64,000 bases of DNA from Cyathus striatus (taxonomy: Eukaryota > Basidiomycota > Agaricomycetes > Agaricales > Nidulariaceae). Below are positions 35,843 through 48,370 of this stretch, in pieces; position 1 is the stretch's first letter, and every line of letters begins with the position of its first letter. The notes beneath the pieces are model-generated. The model did not search any database. It saw only the letters and a list, made by a program, of their open reading frames with translations, and was not told the DNA's origin. The stretch lies in the NCBI GenBank assembly GCA_025738555.1, contig JAOVFP010000001.1, positions 7,812,001 to 7,876,000 on the forward strand, written 5' to 3'. A program made the position numbers and the translations under genes.

Positions 35843-36374
35843 ATGGCATTGACGCAGTCTCCACGCGGTGAGTACCAGGCTGCTACCCTTCGGTGGCACC
35901 TCCCCCTCCCTCCCCTCGCAGTACTTACCCTCCCTCTCAGACTCCTTACCTGCCCCAGCACCATCGAGTCTAACAACAGACTTAAGACACATGACATCGC
36001 TCTCAGCACTATCCACCCCCGCCCCCGCAGGCTCGCGGAGAATATCGCAGCACATCGCACAGATGCAGACTTACGGCCGTGCACGTTCACCGGGTAGTAT
36101 TCCATCTAGTCCTACTTCCATGTACGTTCCCCCCCTTCACTCTCCTATACAAAAGTATGCTAAAAGTAAGGGGATAGACATTCATCCAGTTCAGCAATCT
36201 TCGAACGAGACATTAAACCCCTCTACCCTTTCCCTCTATCTTTTCGTCGTCTTCGAGGAATATATGGATAATGCGGTACCTGCGGTACTAGACGCTGCTG
36301 CGTCCGTTCTCACGTCGAGGGATAATGAAGATTGGGTGGGGTTTGAGTTCCGGCTGGGCAAGTCCAGGAAGTAG
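35843..36374 (+). pseudogene. Uncharacterised reading frame in the duplicated unit
   Basis: ATG MALTQSPRGEYQ, then one base out of frame against copy 2, continuing RLLPFGGTSPSLPS to a Ser/Pro-rich middle (MQTYGRARSPGS; YVPPLHSPIQKYAKSKG) and a helical end (LYLFVVFEEYMDNAVPAVLD, AAASVLTSRDNEDW). Copy 2 (49108) keeps MALTQSPRSEYQLLPFGG joined to LEAAASVLTSR by a deletion, then TGA. Conservation of the frame in both copies argues that it once coded; I do not recognise the family. Confidence 0.4.
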
Positions 36375-36391
36375 ACGGGAAGTATACGAAG

Positions 36392-36658
36392 TTGGAGTCC
36401 TTCCCCCTCTCCTCACCCACCACATATATCCCACACCAACTCCTCAAGCCAAACACTTTCATCCCTCTCGTACCCCTCCCCATCGCCCTCCCTATCATCC
36501 TCCTCATCGTTCTTACCACCGTCACCACTCTCACCCACCACTCCACTCTCCGCCTCAAGCTCAAAAAACAGCAAACGCCTCTCATTCCTGTTCTACACGG
36601 ATTTATTCTCTTCCACACCTGTGGGCGTTCAGCCTCTATCGTCGCTGACGTGTGCTAG
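36392..36658 (+). pseudogene. Hydrophobic frame downstream, possible membrane segment
   Basis: LVPLPIALPIILLIVLTTV could span a membrane; the copy 2 counterpart is LPITFLIALATLTII. After the helix the conserved reading seems to change frame to KRLSFLFYTDLFSS and GVQPLSSLTCARGEDP, which copy 2 keeps as KRLSFLSYADLLSS and GIQPLSSLKCTRGEDP, ending in a Gly-rich MFFGLGMGMGNA. Likely the decayed rest of the preceding gene. Function unknown. Confidence 0.3.
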
Positions 36659-37850
36659 GGGTGAGGATCCGACGCATTTGCTTGCTCTGGCGGGGGGTGT
36701 TCTTACTGATGGGGGCGTTTTTGGTGCGGAAGAGGGAGGGTCTATTTTGGTACAAGTGATGTTTTTTGGACTGGGGATGGGGATGGGCAACGCGTGATAC
36801 TGGTGCATAGTGTACTCTATCGCGTCTACGAGATGGGAACAGCGCCAGTATGGTGCCCCTTGGCGTTTGCGATTGCTGAATGACCTCCCCGTTCCTCCTT
36901 TGCCTTCCTCATCCTCTCCGCCGTTTTTTGCTCATTTCCTTCTTCCTTCCTCTCTTCTCCTGCCTTTATTCCCCTCATACTTTCTTCATTGCTCATCTAT
37001 TCTTTTTCTCTCGAATATCCATGAAGCTGAAGTGTTATCTCTAGTTTAATTACCTCAAACGCCCTATGGCTCGCACACGTGTTCGCAGCGTTGATACACT
37101 CAAAGTTCGTTTGTACCATTCGCATCGATGCGGTGGGTGAAGTGGGTCGTTTGGCCTGGTATTGAAAGTGGGGGTAGTCACGGGAGTAGGAAGCTTCAGG
37201 CATCAGGGCATATTTCGTTACCCTACGTTCTCGATTCAACCGCTTCCCTTGGCGTCCACGTTACATATCTTCTTTTCAACTTCCCCCCTCTCGTTAACTT
37301 TCATTTGCTCGTTTGGTCCTTGTACATGCACCCTATATCCCTCCTTCATCACGACCTTCCTAGGCTTAATCCATGGTGTGTGCCTCTACTGTTGGATATC
37401 TAGCGTGCATTTTGTATCTGAGCGTCTATCGTCATGTGGACTACGATGTTTTGGCTGTGGCATTATTAGTATGGACTCGTTCGTCGAGTTTTCTACCCCA
37501 CTCCCCTTTTCTTCTTCCACATAGACCTGGTTTGTTCAGATCTCCGAGCGATACTGCCTACGGAGACCCCAATTGAAATAATGGAAGAAAGCGTGGCGTT
37601 AGCATATTCTGAGGGCGCAAACGTCTTTTTCATTTATCCAGTGGGCCTCTATAGGTCGGGGAGTACAGTGAGAGAGGGGCGGAATGCCAGTGCAAGAGAA
37701 ATATGAGAGCTGCTGCGAGGACGATGGGCAGCGTGGAGGTTTGGCTCTGGGAAATGAGATGTGGGTTTAAGTACGAAGTGTTATATTTAGTAATATATTG
37801 TTTTTCTTTGTTCCGTTTTCCCAACGTTTTGCAGTTTGTAATGTCCCAAG

Positions 37851-38463
37851 TGAGGTAGCGGGGGCATTCAGACAGCTATGCCCTCCTCCGCTTAAGTCTC
37901 ACCGTGTTGGTTCTCAAATTATATGCTTGATTGACATTTGAATACTCGTTTTTACTGAGTGTCGTGTCACATACTTCCTGGTGACCGAATTCCAAATATT
38001 CAGGTTTCCTCCATAACGAGAAGGGCAGTATATGCTATGTATTCCAGATACATATAACTGTCTGAGGCAATAAGTAGTATAGCATCAATCAATATCCTAT
38101 ATACTTCACTGGTCTACACATGATCCATTTCATATTCTTCTCCAGTGTTGTCTGAGGCAGCCCCAGGAGCAGGGTGAGCGAAAAAAAATTGACCGAGACA
38201 CAGAGGGAGCGCTTCCACTTCCATCTCCATCTGACATTTTCCGTAAATTCAATATCAACCGAGACCCCTGATTAATTCTAAATTTTAATCATTGGGATGA
38301 ATAAAACATGACTGACTGTACAAGACAGCATTGCAATATACCACCTGTAAACATATGAGAAGAGTTTTAATTAACAACAGCACAGATGAGTTTTACGGGG
38401 CGTAATAATTATTAAAAGTGGCCCCTCTGGGATCGATTGAACTCCATACTTGAAGTGCTGCAA
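37851..38463. other. No gene seen
   Basis: Short frames only. A B-box-like GATCGATTGAACTCC on the plus strand near 38432 may be a SINE remnant. Confidence 0.4.
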
Positions 38464-38532
38464 ATACTTGTTAGCATTTCGTTCCTTATCTAATCATTTA
38501 TCTAATCATATCTTATCTATGTCATGTGACCC

Positions 38533-40865
38533 TCAGTAAAAACGATCAGACGCCAAATAGTCAGCAATCGGTAGCGAAATAGTAGAATTTACAAAGTGTC
38601 TACTAAAATGCAGGTTTTTGTGCGAATCTTCTACTATGCAGTAGAAAATATGGTAGTCGCCCGGTATCAGATTGGTAGCAATTCAGTCAGATTGTAGTCA
38701 TCAGCTGGTAATCCGGTAGTCTAATATATGGTCATCAAATAGTCACCCATAGGTCGCACTTTAGTAGAATTCCAGTCACTTTTTAGTAGTAGAAAGGTAG
38801 AACATTGGTCAATTTTTTGCGCTCGGCTAACAGGCATAGCTGTTGGGCCCATTGATCCCTTAATCCCCTTGCACTTAGATATAATAATGCATAAATAAAG
38901 AATTATATATTATTGCAATAGAGATACAGTACACAAGATTATACCCACATACTAAACTACAAGTAATAACTACATAAAGGCTTTCGTAGTCTGGTGTCGC
39001 AATGGATTTATATAAACATTAACACACCTTAACACAGCCAGCGATCTGGAAGTGTGTAATAATGGGTAGGTATCTGGGGAAACAATGAGGGTGGCTACGG
39101 TGGACATGATTGTGGGAGATATGCACAGCAACAAAATGAGCACCATACATCGTGCTATGAGAACGGACCAAAAACGACCTAGCCCAGAATATCACATCCG
39201 CCAAAATGAGAACACACAAATTGCAGTAGACAGTGAAGTGCTAGCCAGGCTAGGGTGGTACACAAGCCTCCAGCATAAATGAATATTACAACTCAGCCGA
39301 ATGGGTGAGACCAAGTGCTAGAGGACATAAACGAGACACAGTTAGCCATAGTCTACGAAGATTTTACTGAGCTTCTCATCCCTCAAAAGAAACAAATGAA
39401 AATACTTACTGGTAAAGAAGTCTTTCCCATAATTCCACCCAAATTAAACAACCTGATGGCGAGCTGAGCAGCAAGTGCAGCGGCCTGTAAGACAGTGATC
39501 CCAATGTTCCATGGCAACTTCATGTTATCTTGGAAGGGTGCGAAAAGGTGTGGTTACGAGATACAGAGAGGGAAAGCCAAGGGAGAGCCTTGTGTGAGAG
39601 CAAGAGGAAAGAGGTTGAAGAGGGTTCAATTGGTTCAAGTCGGGATTCGGAACCAATCAGTAAGTACATATACAGCGGAGTTTAAAATGGCTTGTTTGCT
39701 CGAATTGACATGATGTATTAGTAATGTTGATTACTACTCAGTGCTATCACCTACAACTTTGGGCTGGGGTACTTAGTCCATACAATATTAAACAAATTTG
39801 TCGATTTAGGGGTGCTTATTATAATCAAGTTCTGCATTTTATAGTTGCATCTATCAATACATTCAAAAACCTCACAACAACCAGTTAATATAGACATGAT
39901 CACCTGATGAAATTGCATGAAAAAGATAACGTTAAAGCTGGATTTGTTGCTGGAAACTGGATCTTCAGATTTTTATAAACTTATACACGGTGACAAGCAA
40001 GTATATTAATTAAAATGGAATTAAGGCTCAAACCAATGGTCAAGTAATCAATGCTAAGACACCATTTTGTTGTTGATTTCAATTTCTCTAGTTTAAAATG
40101 TGTTTTTACCCTGTTATAACAATGACATACTGGTTTGCTAGTTCCATATAAATTACTGCAGAAAAGGTGTTCTTCATGCACTGTGGAATTGACTTGGAAT
40201 TGACAACACGAGTCACAACAAGCTCTGTGAATGCATATAATTGCCAATCACATGATTTATTTCCGTGCTTCTCTGTTGGCTTTGTCGCAACTCTCGCTAC
40301 TCAAAAAATGCCAAGGTCACCACAGGAACATGTACAACACAGATTTGGTAAACCGACATAGTACTCAACAGCGCACAAATTCATTCTGAACACTCTCTAG
40401 TCAACACCCCTACACATTGTCTTACACCTTATTAATATGAAATGAATAATCCTTTCTCCTAGCACACACACTGGCATATACACATCCATCCTTATTTTTT
40501 CACATATTGTGTGCACTCCACTATTCCAAACAAACTCATTTTTATGCTCTTTGGGACAACTATTCAGTTACTACTCTATCTTTGGCATTACTTATACTCA
40601 ACCCACTTTCAGATATATTCTTTTCCTATAAAAACTTACCTGCGATGCGAAACACGATATATCGCACATCTCAAGATGTTCCAAATCGGATTACATAATC
40701 ATGCATCACGATATGTTTACGCATCCATCATGTTCCACTTGTCTCAAACTATCCTCACCTCTCTGCTCACCCTGTCTCTCACCTTCCTCAAATATACATC
40801 TTCGTGCATTGCACCGACATTTTACCCAAATCTGAGGAATGTTTCAACATGTCAAGACCTCTCTG
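38533..40865. repeat. Nested non-coding repeat in the split LTR
   Basis: 38540-38800 is packed with GTAGAAA/TAGTC/GGTAGT words (CTACTATGCAGTAGAAAA, GGTAGTCGCC, TAGTAGAATT), the look of subterminal repeats of a DNA transposon. The dispersed repeat shared with 15787-16085 lies at 40665-40870. No coding domain. Confidence 0.45.
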
Positions 40866-43445
40866 CCACCATAGGGCTGTACACCATACTGTATATGGTA
40901 TCAGCCATATCAAGTACAGGTATTTGACAGGTATGGTCTGTCCATAAACTGTACCATATAGATTATTTTTTCGAGCCCAATAAAACGGTATGGGCCCATT
41001 TACTATGAAGTTCTGAGTGTGGAATAATTCACCATAACCATAATTTGGCATCGTAATTCGTAAATTCCGCTATTTTTCATTTCTTTCTGCATACATAGGT
41101 ACTACTACATATCATAATTCATATGTATGTCTTTTTAAAAATGTATGCCCTATGATTGTTGTTTTATAGCACATCTCCCATCACTTCTTCCTCCTGTCTT
41201 CCTTTCAGAGAACTTTCCCATGCTAACATAGGCGAGCGAATAAGAGTAAATACATCTGTTGTAGGGGTTCCTTTTTCTTTTTTACATCTGTAGTTCAGTC
41301 AATCTTTGCATTATATACTAAAATAGACTTAGCGCTTTTGTGATTCGTCTCAGGGTGTACAGCTTTGTGAGAATTGTCCCACTATAATTTTGTAATAAGC
41401 CAGGATACATGTAAATTGAAGGCTCGAGGTTTCAGATATTAGTAAGCTCTGTTAACTCATACTTTCTCATTGTGTCGACTACATAGGAATATGAACATTT
41501 TAATAAAAATAATATATTTGAAGTCGCTACACATGAAACACATAATATTTATGAGAGTGCCTACATGTTTCATGCGTGCTGACATGCTAGAAAGAGGATA
41601 CATACGAATAATAAACAACAATAGACAGCATAAATTATGAAGTTCTTGTTCACAAAGTAATACTGTATATATAACAAAAACATATTAAATACTACAAATA
41701 GAATCACAATAGAGAGATCTCGTATTCGCTCGCCTTTTCTATGCATGGGAATTTCTCGAGATGAAAAGATAAGAGGAAGAATCGACAGAAAATGAACTAT
41801 AACATAGCAATAACAAGACATATGTTTATTTTAGAAACACATACATAATTATGACATGAAATAGCACCTATGTATGCAGAAAGAAATGAAAAATAGCGGA
41901 ATTTTACGAATTACAATGCCCCAAGTTTACGACACAGCCGAATTACAGTTATGGTGAATTATTCCACACTCAGAACTTCATATGGAACTTCATAAAACGG
42001 AGCGTCATACAAAAGTACAGAAAATAGAGGAAATACTGTTGACTATGGCAACTCTGTACTATGGCAACCAAACTACAGTACGGCTATTAATTTCCCATTC
42101 GGAGTGGCATAGCTTACAGTTATGGCCAGTTTTATACAGTATATGGGCAGTAATTTCGCAGTTTTTTTTTTTTCAATTAAGCACAAAACTATATATTTCT
42201 GAGACACTATTACATGAAATTGCAATGTGGCCACAGCATAGAAAGCAGTACAGAACTTACAGCAGTTTCAACAAATTTCATAGCAGAATAATAATGAAGG
42301 GATATTCAAATGTCTGCCACAATCTCAATGTCTAAAGCTATGAGATTAAAAATGTCATTCATATGAAAGACAACACGAAATTATAAAGGTTAGGTAACTG
42401 AGATAGTAATTGCACTAGTGGACCGTGGATTTGGATGGATACAATGAGAGACAAATTATAGAATTTGTATACTAGTGCACTCGGAAAATCTTTACATGCA
42501 ATGACATGTCCTGAAGGTGGGCTCAAGGTAGACCCACTACAGATTACTCCTCCATTCGAGTGGATTTAACAAATGTCAATGCATTGTTGCACTGACTCTC
42601 ACCCTTGCCATAATATTGTAGTGAAGATTAATAAAATGTGAATGAGCTTGCTACTAAGTGCTCTGGAATATGCAGTCTACAACTGTAATACATGCTCAAC
42701 CAATACCTAACAGTTCATGAATCCTTTGAAATGTAATTGAACTTCTGGATATTTGATCACATTACAAATTCCATCAAAAAGCAAACACTGAGTCAGGCCT
42801 TCAGGCCAAGTCAAGAGTGCATGTAATACAATACAAATACTCTTTCTACACTTACTGTGTTACAGGTCGTGTTTGATCCAGGTCTTCAAGTGAAAGTTCA
42901 CGTTATTGATATGTGTTGGATAGCGAGATCACAAAAGGAAGCAGAGTGATGAACAATAAGGGAGTAGATGTGGTTGAAGACCAAGAGTGGAGAGAGATGC
43001 ATGGGTGCCAACAAGCCCCAGTTAGCAGCTAAGCATTTTTGCAGAGATGAGAACAAGTTGTGACTGTCTGAACGAGATTCCGTTCAAGTCCAACAGGCTT
43101 CAGGGAAGTAAGTTGCTGTTCACATTAGTCATACAAACACACAGCAACATTCCTATTGAGAGATATTAGACGAATATTATAGCAATGCCAACAAATTGAT
43201 GTATAGCAACTCGAACTTTATTGCATAGCTAACATGAATTTGTAAATTTTCGAGTAAGTTTTGCTTAACAACATGCTGTTTAGGATCAAACATACCATAC
43301 TACCATAATGTACCGTCATACGGCCATATTTTTACAGACTCCATATGGACACAGCCATACCATTACCGTACCATATAGCCTATCCCCAAATCCTTTGACA
43401 GTTATGGGACCATATATATGGTTACTGTATAACCATACTATACAG
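40866..43445. repeat. Nested non-coding element with TATGG/CCATA end repeats
   Basis: Left 40875-41000 (ACCATACTGTATATGG, TATGGTCTGTCCATA, GGTATGGGCCCAT) and right 43290-43440 (CATACCATACTACC, CCATATGG, CCATATATATGGTTAC) carry the same near-palindromes. An inverted-repeat element (41006-41980) lies inside it. Confidence 0.5.
41006..41980. mobile_element. Inverted-repeat element flanked by TA
   Basis: TGAAGTTCTGAGTGTGGAAT at the left and ATTCCACACTCAGAACTTCA at the right are exact complements, and pairing continues imperfectly for about 240 bp on each side (TTTCATTTCTTTCTGCATAC; GCGAGCGAATA). TA dinucleotides flank it (41004-41005, 41981-41982), the duplication typical of Tc1/mariner elements. 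The centre (about 470 bp) is non-coding, so this is a MITE or fold-back derivative. Confidence 0.7.
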
Positions 43446-43667
43446 TGACAGTTCTTAATGTAGAAGCACAGTTACATGTGTTGTAGTGTAGGTAGTATTA
43501 CATGTGATTACCTCATGTACTATTTCTATAAATACAGTCTTTCTAGTTAGTAGTTCACTATTCTTGTGCTAGTTTATTCCAGATGAGCAATAAGAATCAT
43601 TCATATTCCATATTCAAGTGTTTAAGTTTGACTTCGAGCATTTAGCTTGTCTGTTGCTAACAATACT

Positions 43668-46559
43668 ACAATATATTTTGATTAGAGAACAACTTCTCTC
43701 AACATATTTCCAAGCATTCCTTACCAAAGATAATGAAGAAAAACAGTACTCCATCACACAGAAAGTATCTCTGAATAGTGAAGTTGCCACTTCTTCCACT
43801 TCTGAAAATGTTTGTCAGTTCTCTGACAGTAACCCTGCTATCTTTGCAAAGTCTAAAAGTAGTAAGAAGAAATATTGAGACTGTCAACAGGATTTCAGTA
43901 CCAGATCATGGAAGACTAAAGTGAACATACTATGGACAGCAAGGCTGACTCCAAAATAAACATTTGGTAGCAAGTTGATTGCAAGAGATGTATTTTCAGG
44001 AGTGATATAGCATTCATATATTGTATTAACTTCAAGATGCCTACTCATATCAATAAGGTCTAATATGGCATTAGTGAAAAGTATCTGAAAGCTATGATTA
44101 GAGTGTGACAATTAGATGGTAGTCTGCAATAATATAGCATACCGAAAATTGTGCTAGTCATTTCCACATGCCCATCAGTCTAACTGAAAAATAGTATAAT
44201 AACCTACCAACTAAACATATTCCAAGAAACCACACTACTAATGTTATTTTGAGATTAGTAAATCTTAGGTTTACACAGTAATAGCTGGATGGAAAGTACA
44301 CTTTTTTTTCTGTTCCCATAACATGCACTAGCTCAGAATGCAAATATAAGGTCGATTGCCGTAAGTATTATGATTAACCCTCTATATAACTATTGTTATA
44401 TGTTTCACAGAGAATAATTAAATAGATTTCCTCACATTCGTGTGCACCAAAAAGCTGCTTGACAGCTACAATGTTAGGTTAGAATTTAATAAACCTAATT
44501 CCTCTTTTATAATTACACCTTATTTTGCAGATTCAGTTTATGAGATAGTAAAGTATAGGATTTACTGACAGTGCGTGATACGTTTCCGAGTAACTCAAAG
44601 TATGGAGCTATGATAATATTAAATTAGATTAAAATCTTTCACACTAAAGGAATACTTTATACGAAATAATATGTAGAGTCTACAGGACTTGGAATGTAAG
44701 TAATATATATTTTTAGTAAATAAATTTAAATTACGAGATATACAGAAGCCCATAATATCTTGCAATAATATAAAGAATCTTGGGAATGGACCATTTCATT
44801 CCACTCAATAAAAGGAAAAGCCTTTGAGATATATGTTGTATAACGGAATACCCGTCTCACCACCAAATATATTTCACCTACATGGTGTAAGCTTTCATAT
44901 GTAAGTTTCATAACAAATGAAGAATAATACCTCATCAAAAAAATAGTAAACAATATCATACCCAAGGGAAGATATGGCAGCAACCGAATCATAAAGAGTT
45001 AGAAGATAGGATTTAATATATAATGACGTACAGCAGACAATATCTAGGGATACGAAGTAATACATATCACTAATTATGCCGTTAATGAAAATATCGGTGT
45101 CAGAGTCATTCATGGTGGTGCTGTGTAACGTTGAAAGTGAAAGGCACTGGACTAACATCGCTCATATATATATTGCGTGATCTGGAAACACTTATATAGC
45201 GCACGCCAACAGTGAACACATCCGTAATCACAGCTGCGCTATATCAATACCAGATAGTGATGTAAAGAGTTACAAACATCTTAGTAGAAGTGCAATGTGG
45301 GAATCGGCAGAATGCAGTTTATGTGTGTCTTCTGCAAGCAGTGCTGATTAGATGATCTGCTCACCCAGGATAGAGTTTTGTACAATGGAACTAATAACCT
45401 AGACTGGTGAAATTAAGTTAAAGTCAAGTTAAAAATGATTCACACTAACCTTGTGCTATTTATGAGTTCAGCGTACTTCAATGAAGTAGTATGTTTCAAG
45501 CTTAGAAATAGTTAAAATATACGTTCTAGAACTAAACCTCTTTGGCTTCATTAGTAATCACACCCGGTGAAAAATCCACCTAGGGAGATCGAACCTGTTC
45601 GTAACATATCTGAATAAATATGCTAAATCTGAGACTACCGTGAATGATCATATCTTCATCAATTTCTAAGCGATGATACAAATACGTCAGCCTACATATG
45701 ATGCCTTATGCATATGTTCTGCTACTTTCTGGGCAACGCAATGGTCATTGGTTTGGACGCAATACAGCTGAACGGTTCTACAGTTTGCGCGAACCACACC
45801 ATATCAACTATTTCTGACCTCTATCATCATCTAATTTTATCATAGATTCTACTGTTACTGATCTCTTCTGCATCCAGGCATTAATTACTGTCCAACGACC
45901 ATTAAACAGATTCTTCTCGGCTTACTTGGCATCCAAATCATAAATGACTTGCCCACGCTACCAACATTCCACTACAGATTTACTATCATGAAGACATATA
46001 CAATCACCTTCCCATACTCCTCGTTTGATGTGCGAGGCATTGTCACTTTTTTGTTATGTTCATGTTCTGACTCTGGTTCTTTGTGTAAAACAGATGATTT
46101 GCTTCTTGGAACGCTTTATGTCCTGCTAGGAATGATGTTCTGCGCACTCAGTCGGTTGTATGTGAAGGCACTCGCATCATCGTTCAAATTATGATCTAGC
46201 AACTCAGAAAGAATTTACCTTGAAACACTAATCTTTGCCTTGTTCTTCGGTTCTCGCACCGGCAGCACAAACACCCATTTGGCAGAGAAGAGGACTCCGC
46301 AGGCGACCGGGTTATGGATAATGGAAGAGCACCATACGAGAATTTTCCACGGTGCAAGAGGATGCACTTCATGTTGAAGCTTGAGGTTGATCTACTATGA
46401 TGGAAGAGGGGACTGTATACATCACTTAACCGAACTAAGGGCCTCCGCACAGGCCCTAACACTTTTCCCACCTATTGTCATTCGTTCCGAAGAACTTGTA
46501 GCGATTCAACGTGTTCTTCTCCACGTCACACATCCCCCACGTCTCATTTCTTCCACTTT
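43668..46559. other. No confident gene; one protein-like tail at 43618-43878
   Basis: The frame ending at 43878 (EVATSSTSENVCQFSDS, then SKSSKKKY) has coding-like composition but starts inside the LTR and has no homologue I know. The rest (43900-46559) shows only short frames; some CpG is present. Confidence 0.35.
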
Positions 46560-48370
46560 ACGGCTAGCTGTACGATGAGAATGGTGGTACATAATACATA
46601 CTTCTGGTGTAATTAATGTACAGAACGGTGGAATATGATATGCCTTTGGAAATATAACATAAATCTTGGATTTTGCGATGTCAGGGAATTGAACCCACCA
46701 CCATAAAAAATCTTTTACCTCAAGCTTTAAGCACTTGGTAAGTTGGCATCTATACTACTATACCATACACACTGTTACAAACAGGGAAATGAATCAGTTA
46801 AATATATGCATGATCAGGGGTAGTACTTACATTCTTCCAGTGTAAGTACAGAATGTTCAAATTGCACTGTGCCTTTTTATTTATCTACATGATTAAATCT
46901 CAGTAGTTAACATTACTTGTTCATTTGATTACACTATACAGCAAGTCCCAATTTATCCCAATATATGTGTACAATGAAGAGTTAGTATTTGCATAGTTGC
47001 AGAATATAATATGAATGAATTGAATGTGCCTATGGAAATATAGTATAAATCTTGGGATTATGGGATGTTAGCGAGTTGAACCCAACACCAAAAAGTTACA
47101 AAATATACGGCGTCGTCTCATAAAGCGAAGGTTATAAGCGACTATACCATACGCTTGGTTCTAAGTACATAACTCATTCCTATTTATCATGTACGACGAG
47201 AATGATAATACCTTAGAGAATTGAACCCAGGACAAAAAGGTTACAGCCACAGAACGAAACCAAGCAGATGTTATAAACGATTATACCATCCACCCAGTCC
47301 CTATTTCGTTATACCATTCCAATATATCTGTACGATGAGGGGTAGTACTTACATTCTTCCAATGTAGTTGCAGAATATTCAAATAAAAATGTGCCTTGCA
47401 ATATAGTATGAATCTTGGGATTGTGCTATCATAGGGAGTAGAACCCAGCACAAAAAGAGTTTACAGCACTTTTCGCTTATAAGCTTAGCGATTGTGATAA
47501 CATCTACATTGTACGCCAGCTGCAAACTACATGAATCATTCCATAACAATATGTTCAGCGAAAGTTGGTAGTTTCCTGTGTAGCTACAGAACGTTTGAAT
47601 GTGAAATGTGCTTTTAGAAATATCATATAAATCTTGAGATTGTGGGATGTTAGGGAATTGAACCTGACACTAAAAAAAGTTCAACCTGCAGGTACTTTTA
47701 GCTAAGCAAATGTTGTAGCCAATTACACCATGCGCCCAGTCTTAAATTTGTTAAATCATTCCAATATATCTGTATGATGAGGAGAGTACTTACATTTTTC
47801 CTGTGTAGTTGTGAAGAGTTCGAATGGAATTGAAAATGTGCCTTGGAAATCCAGGGATTGCGAGGCTATTATAGGGAGTTGAACCCAACACCAAAAAGAG
47901 TTCTCAGCATGCTTTTTATATAAGCTTAGCAGATGTGATAGCATCTACATCATATGCCAGCTGCAAAGTACATAAATCATTCCAATATATGTATGTTCAA
48001 ATGTGAAATGGATTCAGAACCCAACCGACAAAAAGTAAAAACTTCACCGGATTATCATGTTAAGTGAATGTTATAGCCAGTTGTACGATGAGAACGGTGG
48101 TACATTCTTCTGGTGTAATTAAAGAACGGTGGAATATGAAATGTCTTTGGAAATATAGTATAAATCTTGGAATTATGCGATGTCAGGGAATTGAACTCAC
48201 CACCAAAAAAAAATATAGTGATGTAGAAATTAAGCGCGCGGTAAGTTTGCATCTATACCACTACACCACGCGCCCTATTTAATGCAAGTAAATAAATCAT
48301 TTAAATACATGTACGATCAGGGGTAGTACTTACATTCTTCCGGTATAATTACAGAAGGTTGGAATAGAAC
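46560..48370 (-). repeat. Tandem tRNA-derived SINE array (copy 2)
   Basis: B-box complements near 46686, 47076, 47218, 47433, 47654, 47878 and 48186, in the same order of unit variants as 33400-34960. The last unit keeps a tRNA-like head (GGTGTAGTGGTATAGATGC on the minus strand, about 48250-48270). Moderate CpG loss compared with copy 1. Confidence 0.7.

Larger units (their letters stand above)
34961..37850 (+). repeat. Duplicated unit, copy 1 (2.9 kb), CpG-rich
   Basis: Nearly identical to 48371-50760 over long stretches (for example 34970-35560 against 48380-48965). It has about 190 bp near 35600-35740, between TGACCTGACC repeats, that copy 2 lacks; copy 2 also lacks most of 35925-36280. 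Both copies follow a SINE array and end GTTTTGCAG at the same place. No reverse transcriptase or transposase is visible. Confidence 0.75.
38469..43662 (+). mobile_element. LTR (family A) split by about 4.9 kb of nested DNA, TSD atact
   Basis: 38469-38532 matches the first part of the LTR at 1785-1410 (TGTTAG, TTATCTAATCATTTATC, TATCTATGTCATGTGA). 43450-43662 matches its last part (TTCTTGTGCTAGTTTATTCC; TTCAAGTGTTTAAGTTTG; ends GCTAACA). The duplication atact flanks the whole (38464-38468, 43663-43667). So one LTR was inserted and later opened by other elements. No retrotransposon coding lies between. Confidence 0.78.
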
